Shown here piece after piece: positions 22,990-33,721 of a stretch of DNA of 64,000 nucleotides (positions are counted from its first letter, which is position 1; the number at the start of each line of letters is the position of its first letter). The notes below the pieces were generated by a model, which was given only the letters and a program-made list of their open reading frames with translations, searched no databases and had not been told where the DNA came from. The position numbers were made by a program, and so were the translations under genes. The stretch comes from Sipunculus nudus (lineage: Eukaryota > Annelida > Sipuncula > Golfingiida > Sipunculidae): NCBI GenBank assembly GCA_026874595.1, contig CM049315.1, forward strand, positions 60,694,889-60,758,888, written 5' to 3'.

Positions 22990-25318
22990 TCGTACCCCTG
23001 TCACACGCCCGCCCCCATGCATCGTCATGAGTTGTAACGCTTTCTGACTCGCAACGACTTCATCAATTCCCTCCAAACCTACTCTATGTGCCACAACATA
23101 AACCCTCCTGTATAAGTTAACCTTGGCGCCAATGAGTCCACCCTTCTGTATAAGTTGTTCGTTTGTGTTACTATTAATGAAACCTCTCTTAACCTGTTCT
23201 ATGGACTTTTTGGTACCTCTGAATGTAACCTTCTAGATCAGTTTTTATTTAGTACCACTGAATGTAATCTTCTTTAAAAGTTACCTTCTTAAATTGAATA
23301 ATGATCGCATCATCAATATTGGCGCAATTTTGTGATGATTTTTGGGAAATCTGGCCTTTTTTTTTATCTATTTCCACCGACAGAAGTCTTCAAGTTCTAA
23401 GATGCTCAATTTCTGAGGTGCACAGACCTGTCCTACATTATAATATACATGGACAATGCTGCTCCAACTCTGCATGCTGACAGTCTGACAAGTGGCATTG
23501 AGGCACATTATTCCATTTTAATAAAACAAAATATTTGTTCAGCCCTCTGATTAGTCTGTCACGCATGTTGAAATAATAAATGATCATTAGCTCGCAGAAT
23601 ATAAGTCACCGTGACCAAATTAGGTTTCCTAGGAGATTTATCCAAGACCTTCATTATGCAGCGCGGGGATGGGTTGATGAAAACTGCGCAAAATTATAAA
23701 AGATTGTAGGCGGAAACACAAGCCTGTAACAATGGATGAAGTTATCAATGATCTACTGTTAAAACAATTTTTAGGCAATCTGTATGCCAGCGTTCAAGAA
23801 AAATAATCATATATGTGATTTTTTTTATAAAGATGTTTTTTAACATAGGACTACGGTCACTCCACAGTCGCTCGAATCCCTATTTGTGTTTCTTTTTAAT
23901 TTCAAGAAATGGACAAAACTGTGCACTGTATGAGTATATGGTCTTGCCTTACGTATAGTACGAAGATAGCATGTATCTCTATATAGAGTTAATATACTCT
24001 GTTTTCTTCCCATTTCCCCCTGAAAAAAGGATTCGATCCACTCTGGTCACTCCCAGTCAAACAAGTGTGTGAACAAGCATGTTCTAACCTTGGGCCCTTT
24101 TCTATGTACAGTTTTTTAAAAGAAATTTAACCATAATCTTTATTTATCCTGTTCATGTTTTTCGGACAGCTTTGCTCGGTTGTATTTGCATACATATTTA
24201 ACATGTATTTTAGGTGCCTTTTCAAGCTTGTCTTACGGTATTCAAAATTTGCGTCTACATCAAACTTTAGGAATATCTACCCACCACTTTTTAGCGGGGC
24301 GTTGGATATCAGAAAAAAAGTAAAATATATATGATAATGAGTATTATATCAATTAAGCTTCTACCAAGAAACGTATGTAATTTTTTTTGTTTTGATTATC
24401 GAGAAACGGCGCAAAGGGATGTTAAACATTACAAGAAGTGGTGACGGAAGGGTTGACGTGACGCCCACATCTCAGGGGTCGCCCGAAAACTGAAAACAAT
24501 ATCCTCCAAATCCATTCAATTGATAGAATTATACATTCAATGATTTATGCCGCAGTATCGAAAGGCATAGAGCAAAAAAATAAAAAGTGCAGGACGAACC
24601 TTTTTAAATATTTGAGGAAAAACCTAGCCTTGTACGGTTATTATACGCACCAGTCAGTGAACTTGTATCAGAGGTACATAATACCGACAAATATACCACT
24701 CCGTGCTGAAGGTGACTGCCTGGCCACGAGCTTCAGTTACAATAAGTGAATCAGACGTTCAGTGAATACAGGTCTCACGTCATATTAAACACCCTTCCCT
24801 GCGGGGGAATTATAAACAGAGTATATACAAGAGGGCTGGTTCACTCGGACACATGTCTGCTTTCTTATCCTCGGTCAGTTTTATATTTCACTTGACTCAG
24901 TATCACCATGCTGTGTGCCAGTTGTTTAGCCACAGGCCCTACACTTATTATTTGGGATTTTGGGGTCAGTTTGTGGCCTTGACAGGAAATGCCATGGGGC
25001 CCAAAGCTCACCTGTGAATTTATGCCATTTGGAACACTTGAAAAACTAAATTCTATTTCATATAGGAAACTTCTTGAAACTGAATAGTTCATTTAAACTG
25101 TAAAACCTGCAGAGAATTCTTATAGAATATACGGGCTTCGGACCCAATTTCCTGTTATAGTGAACACACTGCATATCTCCCGTAATGTAAAACGGTTTAC
25201 AATTAATGCTATATATTGCGATTTCCCAAATATGCCAATGGCTGTTTTGAAGAAATATCTGCACTAACTCACATAAAACCTTAGCATGATGGCAGAGACA
25301 TTATTGGACACACTTTAG
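22990..25318. other. AT-rich non-coding stretch
   Basis: No gene recognised. A diverged copy of the estrogen-response-element repeat lies at about 23590-23650. The small frames at 24540-24749 and 24865-25264 have no recognisable features. Confidence 0.45.
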
Positions 25319-25340
25319 GCAAAAAAAAAAAAAAATGAAA

Positions 25341-25625
25341 GGTATAGTTCTCAGGCACCGCCCGCATCAAAAAATTTTATTTTGATTTTCAATAAAAACT
25401 TTCCAATTTTGAGCTGCTGCCACTCCGACATTTCTTTCAAGAAGATAAAACCAAAAAATTTCCTTTGTTTTGTAGTGCTTTTACTTATTTAGCAAAATAA
25501 AACTGTAATTTTCATGCTTTTCCCTTATCATTTGACATTTTTATCGAAACATACCAAAAAAATTGAAATAAAAAAAGCGCCCGCCCGCATTGATTTCTGA
25601 AAAAAAAGTGCCTGAGAACCATACC
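25341..25625. mobile_element. inverted-repeat MITE (285 bp)
   Basis: GGTATAGTTCTCAGGCAC (25341-25358) is matched in reverse complement by 25608-25625 with one mismatch. A and T runs lie outside each arm, and cgcccgcat lies just inside both arms. No coding capacity. The superfamily is not assigned because the exact border in the A/T runs is unclear. Confidence 0.7.
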
Positions 25626-25922
25626 TTTTTTTTTCTTTTGGCCTTATATCCCTTATGGTAGGCACACTTCCCGGCTACACAATCTGAACACATTTCAAAT
25701 AATGACTGCTGAGATTTTAAACTAAAGAAAATTCCTCATAAAATCATCTTTGATGCAATTTGCCCACAAGAATGACCGATTGACCATGCAACCAATTCTA
25801 ACCAAGTAACGAATATGTGTGGGCAATATTAGGTGAAAATGTAAGCCCAAGTTAAAAAATAAAACCAATTGCATCAACAAAGTATTTTTCGGTCTTTGGA
25901 CTGTTTCGGGGGTGTTCATGTG

Positions 25923-27416
25923 CGAAATATTTCACGGATCTTTATCAAACTTGACATGTGCTTAGATATGTTCAAACAAATTCCTTAAGCTACAGTAGAC
26001 CTCTGGCAATTATTAAATTAACTAGGAATATCTGGCATCAGAGATGTCATAGTATCCCAGACCAGGCATATCTTCTCTAAAATAGGCTCCCTCTTCTGAA
26101 GCATATGTGCGACATGTTACAAGGCCAAAGCCAAGAAGGCCAAGGTCAAAATTGTTTTAACGTGCCCGACATCACTTTTTGTCTCATTTTAGGAAAAATA
26201 TGCAGTGCTTCAAAAGTTATGGGTTTCACAAACCAAGGGATTTGAAAACCAAGGTCAAGATCTCAAGATTTTAAAAACTTTGAGATCTTGGTGGAAACAA
26301 TTCATATTTCGAATTTGAGAGGAAGATATGTAGCACTTATAAAGTTATGGCTTCATAAAAATTCTTATGTTTCCGCTGATTTGACCTTGAAGACCAAGCT
26401 CAAGGTCATCAGTTTTCGAAAATGTCAGACAACTTGCCTATTAGGATTTGTTTATAAATGTGAAGAGAAAATATGCGGTACTTTAAAAGTTATGAGGTTC
26501 ACCATAATCCTGCATTTTGGCTAATTTGACCTTGAAGGTTAAGATCAATATCACTGTTTTCGAAATCATTCGACAAGTTACAATCTGACATCTATCATTT
26601 TGATTTTCAGAAAATGCATTCAATACATTATGTCATGGCCATTCTCACAGTGAAGTTTGAGATCCCAATTTATTTAGACTGAATCATATATCCCATATCT
26701 ATGAATCTGCATAGTATAAACGAAATCTGTCCATTGGTTTTTGATTTATAATGCTCACACTACTGTCTAGGGTTATTAAAAGGCGTGAAGACAAGAGATG
26801 TACTGGCGCCAGATCGGCCCACTGACATTAAGACCAGATCCTTGCCCTGAGGACTGTTTTCGAAATCATTCGACAAGTTACCATCTGACATCTGTCATTT
26901 TGATTTTCAGAAAATGCATTCAATACATTGTCATGGCCATTCTCACAGTAAAGTTTGTGATCCCAATTTATTTAGACTGAATCATATATCCCATACCTAT
27001 GAATCTGCAATAGTATAAACGAAATCTGTCCATTGGTTTTTGATTTGTAATGCTCACACTACTGTCAAGGAGCAATTGACAGGGTTATTAAAAGGCGTGA
27101 AGACAAGAGACGTACTGGCGTCAGATCGGCCCACTGACATAAAGGCCAGATCCTTGCCCTGAGGACCCGAGCCGTACAAGACAAAACTATCAAAGAGCGA
27201 CCAAAGATCTTCGGTCAACCTGGATTTTGGACCAATCTATGTAACCTTTCTTTACATATTTAAGATGTTATGTGGTTTTCGCCAAGGAGGGATCTTCACG
27301 GCCAAGGTTACTCTCCTAGTGAATGTCATAACCTCACTTTAAATAAGTTTCCCCGTCTTCACATATTTAAGCACATGTCAAGTTAATAAAGATATAAAGA
27401 TCTGTGAAATATTTCG
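25923..27416. mobile_element. 1.5-kb element with about 50-bp terminal inverted repeats
   Basis: The left arm cgaaatatttcac-gatcttta...acttgacatgtgctta (25923-25970) is mirrored on the opposite strand at 27360-27416. The interior contains diverged 130-bp repeats with tgaccttgaa / aaggtca half-sites (26120-26550) and a 300-bp tandem duplication. A perfect 14-bp palindrome, GCGAGTTAACTCGC, lies at the right border (27416-27429). No transposase found. Confidence 0.6.
26553..27165. repeat. 300-bp tandem duplication, two copies
   Basis: Copy 1 is 26553-26852; copy 2 is 26853-27165. Both start actgttttcgaaatc and end tccttgccctgagga. Copy 2 has a short insertion near 27068-27085; otherwise there are only scattered differences. 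Confidence 0.92.
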
Positions 27417-27429
27417 CGAGTTAACTCGC

Positions 27430-28300
27430 TGTCATAACAGACTGTCTGGGGATATAAAAAAATAACTTATATTTCTAATACTGGTATTTTTAATATTGGT
27501 GTTCATTTTTGACAATATGATTTCATGGTATGTTTTGAAATTTATTTTGTAATTTATTTTAACTGTGATTATTTTGAAATTTACATGAACAAAGTTTATT
27601 TTGAGTTTTAAATAAAGTGATTCCATTCAATGAGGCAAAAGAATTACAGCACAAGTTAATAAATAAAATTTGAAAATGGAGTATCTTGAATATTTAATGG
27701 CTAAGACATATTTATATGTAAAATTAAAATTGTAACTACAAATTTAAAATAAAAACGTTTTCATATACAACAGAGTGAATAACTTTTTTTATGATATATG
27801 AACTAGTCCAGCAGCGTTAATCCTACTACAGTAAAGGGATTATAAAGCACAATCCTGCAAAAAAAGATATAATGCATGATGTGTTCATTTCAAAGATTTT
27901 GTCATCTCTTTGCATATTTTTTTTACAGTCACAAGTAAAACATAGTTAGCACCAAACCGATTAAACCAAATCAATACCCAGTGTGAGATAGTCGGGAAAC
28001 TTCCAAACTGGTGACAAGAATACAAAATCAACCAGGGCAAAGAAAAGCTAAAGATAAAACTATTTACATAACCTTAAGGGAAAGTCCCAAAATTAATAAG
28101 GAGAAATTAACTTTTACTATTTTTTTATTTGATTATTTGGCAAATAACAGGTACATGTACATATAAAAAAAATGCACACCCTGATACAGCGAGGGTAGCA
28201 CTATAAAGTTAACAATTGGCGCATGGGTTATGACGCTCAGCTGAATTCAAGGAGCCTTGAACAATGGGTAAAATGACAAAGAGTGGTAAAGTCATGTTCT
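27430..28300. other. AT-rich non-coding stretch
   Basis: Nothing recognised beyond AT-rich sequence; the frame at 27432-27626 is low complexity. Confidence 0.5.
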
Positions 28301-28309
28301 TTCACACAG

Positions 28310-28850
28310 CTGTGTGAAAATAGGTCACAGTGACATTATTTCAGGGTTCAAAGGAGATTTTTTTATGGACCTCCCTTGATGTAAAGTTAGAAATTTCTAG
28401 TTCAAACGGTTTCTATTTGTGCCCTGGTAACGGACGATCGCTTCATTTGAATGTCTGAAAAACAGACCAAAAATGCGTACAAATCAAGAACATACAGGAT
28501 GCGCCACCAGTCTTCGGGAATTGTTGATGATCAATATGACCCATGATCAATATAAACAAAGAATCATGGTGCTTAATGCATTAGTTATTCAGATACTTGA
28601 GTTTTGTATCAAATTTATAATTATTTTTTTTTTTTTTTTGGGGGGGGAGGTCTTTACGAGCCCCATAGCTCGAATAATATGGGTATCAGAGACCGAGGAG
28701 ATCTTTATGCACCAATATGGGTATTTAGTCAGAAGTTTCTAGATCTAGCATTTACGATTTGTGCCTTGTTAACGGACGGCCGGACAGCCGACGGACGAAG
28801 AGTGATCGCTATGGCTCAGATGACTTTCAGTCAGCCGGGCTAAAAACTTA
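28310..28850. repeat. dispersed repeat with hormone-response-like palindrome, copy A
   Basis: Starts with AGGTCACAGTGACAT (28322-28336) and ends gtgatcgctatggctcagat plus gactttcagtcag, the same end as copy B at 30366. A T-run followed by a G-run interrupts it at about 28623-28648. Confidence 0.6.
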
Positions 28851-29800
28851 TTTCCATAGTGGTCCCTTTCTCAAAATGGCTGGCAGGAAGTGTAATTTTG
28901 GCATTCATTTATATAACTGCACTGAATAGTTATATATTGCACCTGGTTGAAATAACTAAGACAATTTAAGATTTCTTCTATACAATAATTAATACAAAAA
29001 TACATAAAACTATATAAACATATGATAATATTGCACAATCGAATCCCACATCAGATCTGCATTAGCTTGGTCTACCACAAAAGAATATAACTTAAATGAA
29101 CTAGGACTAGGTGGAACTGTGAACACATAATAAATATTTAAAAAATACATATATAATCCATGTAAAACAGTAAAAGAACTTTAAAAAGTATTCATTAAAG
29201 ATTTATATATGGCAACTGAGTATTCAATTGAAATTGCTATAAAAGTAAATTTACAATTCTGTTAATACATTGATAAATTATGAAAATATAACTAAATTAT
29301 ATAATATAAACAATGGATAATGATCTTATGGCACAAATAATTTTCATATAGAGCCACATATGGTCTGTCACAAAAAGAACCCTACCCCTATGACAAGAAC
29401 ACTACACCTATATGGTAGGTATTAAAAATAATATAGTCTATGTGAAATACTCATAAGTATCCATTTAAAGTAAAACAAGTGACCAATGGGTTATGACGCT
29501 CAGCTGACTAGAAAGACAACCACAAAAGGAATTTTATCATCTGAACGCCAAATTGTGTAGGTGGTATCCCCATTAAACTATAGCAATTAAAGTTCTTCAA
29601 AATCAACATGAAGAGAAGTTTCATGATAATATGATCAGCCATTCACATGAAATCTTGACTTTTTGTATGCAGTCAGCTTAGCTAAATATGACCATGCACA
29701 CTTTTTAAGGACATCCCTGGATGTCAAGACAGAAGATTCTCGGTCCAACAGTAAAGTTTTGTACCCTGTCTGATTGTTTGGATGCTTGAAATGTTTTTGG
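28851..29800. other. AT-rich non-coding stretch
   Basis: No gene recognised; contains accatgggttatgacgctcag-like fragments also seen near 28220, probably the start of the same dispersed repeat. Confidence 0.4.
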
Positions 29801-30366
29801 CCAGTAATATAGGTCACCATGACCTAATTTCAGGTTTCAATGGAGATTGCCCAAGATGTGTTGGTCGGTAGCACGCAAAATATAGGTCACCATGACCTAA
29901 TTTCAGGTTTCCATGGAGATTGCCAAAGATTGCCCTGTATATTTCATTCGAACATTCTAGGGCTAGCAGATACAATTTGTGCCCATCTAATTTTCATGGA
30001 GCTAAAATTCATGCTCTTGACCCATTGTTCAAAGAATATAGGTCACCATGACCTAATTTTAGGTTTCCAATGAGATTTTTTATGGACCTCCATGGGTGTA
30101 ACGTTAGTAGATTGTAGGCCTGGTGGACACACTTTGTGCTCCGTCTGACTGACTGTGTGCTCAAAATCATGTTTTTAGCCTGTAGTTCGCAAAATATAGG
30201 TTACCATGACCTATTTTTAGGTTTCCTAGGATATTTTTATGGCCCTCTATGGATTTTTAGTTAGACATTAGGATTTGTGCCCTGTTAACGGAAGGATGGC
30301 CGGACGGACGACGGACAAAGGGTGATCGCTATAGCTCAGATGACTTTCAGTCAGCTGAGCTGAAAA
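29801..30366. repeat. tandem repeat (about 157 bp) with estrogen-response-element palindromes, copy B
   Basis: The palindrome AGGTCACCATGACCT occurs perfectly at 29811-29825, 29884-29898 and 30040-30054, and as AGGTTACCATGACCT at 30198-30212. Offsets are 73, 156 and 158 bp. Each is followed by aatttcaggtttcc. The 3' end carries gacggacgacggacaaag and gtgatcgctatagctcagat, shared with copy A. Confidence 0.8.
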
Positions 30367-30369
30367 AAA

Positions 30370-32393
30370 CTCAAACAGGGCATCTGATTATACAATTATA
30401 TACAATTAAGTATTATATTTGTTAAGTGGCCAATTAGAAAATTAGAAAGTCACTCACTTCCATTAATTGCATATTATTGAATGAGTGTTAGCTCTCCTGG
30501 ACATATAATAACTCCTGATAGACTTATTACTATAATGGGAGGTTGTTCCTACTCCAGTGTACATAAAAGATTCAGATCCTTTGGACCTACATGTGGTATT
30601 TTAAATGCTAACTGACTGTTTCTAGTAAAGTATCCATGAGATATAGACATGGAGCCAATTGATCCTGAAGATATATTGGTGCATTATTATGTAAAATATT
30701 ATGAATATGTGAAAGTTTAATCTGAGCCACTCTGTTTCAAAATTCAACCATCCAATTCCACTAAACTTCTCAGCCAATATGTAATCTTGAGTCTTTGCCT
30801 GAAACATATCTAATCATTTTATTCTGACATATTTGTAACTTTCAAATATTATGTGAGACAGGAGTACCAATACACAGTCAAAATGACACTGAATGGTGAG
30901 CATAGAGGTTTTTTTTGCATTCTGATCAAGGATTTTAACAATGTGATGGACCCCATTAATAACAGCAAAAGATTTGAGAAAAAAACAACAACCTGGTGAC
31001 AAGCAAAAAGTGGTTAGTACCTCATTAAGAAAAATACCGAGTCATCACGTGCAGGCCATTGGCTTAAAGAAAAACGAGGCGCCAAAACCTTATAAATTTA
31101 AATTTCTACAGGTGTCTGTAATTGTTCTGAAGAGTTATTCATTCAATTTTGCCCACACTTTGCGTGATGAGAGAAATATATCGGGAGACCATGCACATTC
31201 TTTTACTTTAATATAAGTAATTAAAGATTCCGGTGAAAAGGTTTGAACAGTTTCATGTCTGTTAATTTCTAAGTGCTGAAAACTGACTAAAACCCAAGAT
31301 CAATATATGTGCAAATTTTAGTGAGAGTTGATAAGGACATTTTTTGAGAAAAGCAATCCGTGGTGTCTGAATTTAATGAGGCACACACCAGGGCCAAAGA
31401 ACTCATCTTTGTTGACATGGTTCTGAAAAATTGATTGGACCAATTTTCTACGAAAGTATCATGATGGCAGGGATATATGGTGGGATGGTGCACATACTTT
31501 GATTTCCTAGAATAATTACACTATGACCCCATTATATATGCCACAACGTTCATAAGTGTGCGATTTCTTATGGCCCTAAATCACACGAAACGCTCAAAAT
31601 TACCATAAATGTAGGTGGTGCCACCGTTAATTGCCTACTATACCAACTTTACACTTAAATATAAATTTTCGGGAGTATCTGTTGAGCCATTGCTGAGCAA
31701 AGCTACTAGTATAACAGACGACAGACGAACGCCGCGACATGGCTACAGTTCGAAGGTGGGCTAAAAACTACGTATAAAGATAATGGAATCATCAACTGAA
31801 GAGGTTTTTCCAATATATGTTTCTCCGATGACTTTATTCGGCGGTAATTTAGAACTAAATATTTTCCTCTGGTTTGAAATAAATAAACTTAAAAAATAGA
31901 GCTCAGGCCATTTTTACAATGTGTCTCCAACAGGTGTCGAAAACCGGTTTGGCCAATTTTCTGCAACAGCGATAAATACGGGGCTTCTTTTTGTGTGGTG
32001 TACCTTAGCTGTATAAGCCACATTGCCTACAAGTAAAACTTTCACATTGAAAAAAAACTATAAATGCATAAGTGCAAATACTACCAAAAATATAGCTCGT
32101 ACTACCGCACAGATACGCTCTGAACAAAGCGCGTGACCTCCCGGCCCAGTGACCTTCCACTCACACGTTGTGAAAAATAGCAGGATTCTTAAGGTTTGGC
32201 AACACCCAGTCAGTTTGCTCTGGATAAAGTAAAATCTGATTGGCCCTGCGTTTAAAAAAAAATCTGCAGAACTGGTAAAAGAAATCTGATTGGCTTAGCG
32301 CGCGTGTAAACAAACAGCTATGCGGTGCAAACTTGTGTGGCACGCAATACAGGAAATATGCAGACAGTGGGGGATAACTGACCTCAGGTAAGT
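30370..32393. other. non-coding flank left of the Ngaro element
   Basis: AT-rich to about 32080, with a fragment of a gacagacgaacgccgcgaca repeat near 31715. Two attgg (inverted CCAAT) boxes lie at about 32238 and 32290 in GC-richer sequence. The 131-codon minus frame over 32161-32556 crosses the element border and looks accidental. Confidence 0.4.
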
Positions 32394-32477
32394 CTAGCGT
32401 CAGCCCAAACCCCTTAGCAGGTAGCGCCATCTGTTGGCTCTCCAGCCAACGATGGCCAGTCAGTCTATTCCCAGTGT
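32394..32477 (+). repeat. Ngaro A1 repeat
   Basis: 84 bp from CTAGCGTCAGCCCAAA to CCCAGTGT, identical to A2. Confidence 0.95.
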
Positions 32478-32514
32478 TCATCGCGGGAACACGGCTTTTT
32501 GCATTCAACTGACC

Positions 32515-33402
32515 ATGAGCAAGATAGACCGAACGGAATTTGAGCAATTCAGGCATGACAATGATGCCAGGCTACAGAAAATAGAAGAAACAAACGCAGG
32601 TATACTTGCAAAGCTAAGTATATTGACTGACAAATTTAAATCACCGGATGTCAAGCAAATCAGTGCTACCCAAGAGACCGTAAATGGGGCTAATATCGCC
32701 CACGATCACCGTCAGATGCCTGACGCACCCAGTACCTTGACCAGTCCTTCCGACTGTCCTGCTGCTGGAGATCAACAGACTGAGGTGAGACCTAAACACA
32801 GTGTTTTTACAGCTCCAGTCAATGAAGACGTCCAGTCTGAATATAAGTCTATCGCTGATTCTGTTCAGAGAGTCCATTTACCGCCTGACTGTATTTTGCC
32901 CAAGGGAACGCAAGGCATAACTAAAGAGACACGCACCGCTCACGCCATAGCGACTAACAGTGCAAAATATGCGGAAACAACATTAAGATTGCTGATTTCT
33001 CTGTTTGGTCATACAGACAGCCTTACTGAAGTTGAACTGATGAAAATCTTTACAGTACAATATGCGCAGTTAAAATATCTGCAAGATGAGCTGGCTAGTC
33101 TTGTAGTCCAGGGACAATTTGATGCTACAACTACAAAATTGTTTAGAAACATCCAAAAGAACACTTCTCTCTTCACTGCAGAGACCCTAGACAATCTCAA
33201 AAGTGCTGCCACTATTGCTGCAGCCAGCGCCACACAGTATCAGACTGGGACCAGAGGCCGGGGTCGCTATAGCAGAGGCCAGAGAGGCGGATTCTACAGG
33301 GACCGCTCTAATCAGGATTATTACACACATGCCACTGCTAATCGGCAGTTCTACAGGAAACCTCAATCAGGAGGCCAAAACGTAAATGATCAGAATGCGT
33401 GA
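32515..33402 (+). CDS. Ngaro ORF1, Gag-like protein
   Basis: A 295-residue protein if started at the MSKIDRTEFEQF methionine (32515). The frame is open from an ATG at 32434, but that ATG lies inside the A1 repeat, so the later start is preferred. The N-terminus is a charged, probably coiled-coil helix (TEFEQFRHDNDARLQKIEE), followed by a Ser/Thr/Pro-rich linker and a helical core (LRLLISLFG, AQLKYLQDELASLV). The C-terminus is Arg/Gly/Tyr-rich (RGRGRYSRGQRGGFYRD), likely RNA-binding; there is no CCHC zinc knuckle. The role is inferred from position: packaging element RNA into a particle with the ORF2 product. ORF2 starts about 320 bp downstream after an AT-rich gap. Confidence 0.8.
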   Translation: MSKIDRTEFEQFRHDNDARLQKIEETNAGILAKLSILTDKFKSPDVKQISATQETVNGANIAHDHRQMPDAPSTLTSPSDCPAAGDQQTEVRPKHSVFTAPVNEDVQSEYKSIADSVQRVHLPPDCILPKGTQGITKETRTAHAIATNSAKYAETTLRLLISLFGHTDSLTEVELMKIFTVQYAQLKYLQDELASLVVQGQFDATTTKLFRNIQKNTSLFTAETLDNLKSAATIAAASATQYQTGTRGRGRYSRGQRGGFYRDRSNQDYYTHATANRQFYRKPQSGGQNVNDQNA

Positions 33403-33721
33403 GGGCCAGAATAATGCCCGTCAGTGTAAGTTATGGGGTGAGCCTAGCGCCCCCAAAAGAGAATAGATCCTGCCGGATCAGACGTGGATCCTGAATCAAC
33501 ATTTGACATTTTTGTTATAAACCAGCTGGTTATTATGTTCCATGTTGTTACAATTGATTAGATGCTCACATGGGAATCTATATATTAACTTGTCATACTG
33601 TTTGTGCTTTGAACAATTATATTGAGAGGTTCCTTGACTGATATGTCAGCTGATAGCTGAGACTTGAACATATAATTGTACATGTTGATTTACTACATTT
33701 AATACGGTTTGTCATTGTAAC
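33403..33721 (+). other. Ngaro ORF1-ORF2 intergenic gap
   Basis: 319 bp without a frame, AT-rich toward its end; a gtaagt string at 33425 could be a splice donor but no matching acceptor is obvious before ORF2. Confidence 0.5.

Noticed and set aside
32161-32556. 131-codon minus-strand frame
   Set aside because: Crosses the left border of the Ngaro element, antisense to its start, with no recognisable domain.
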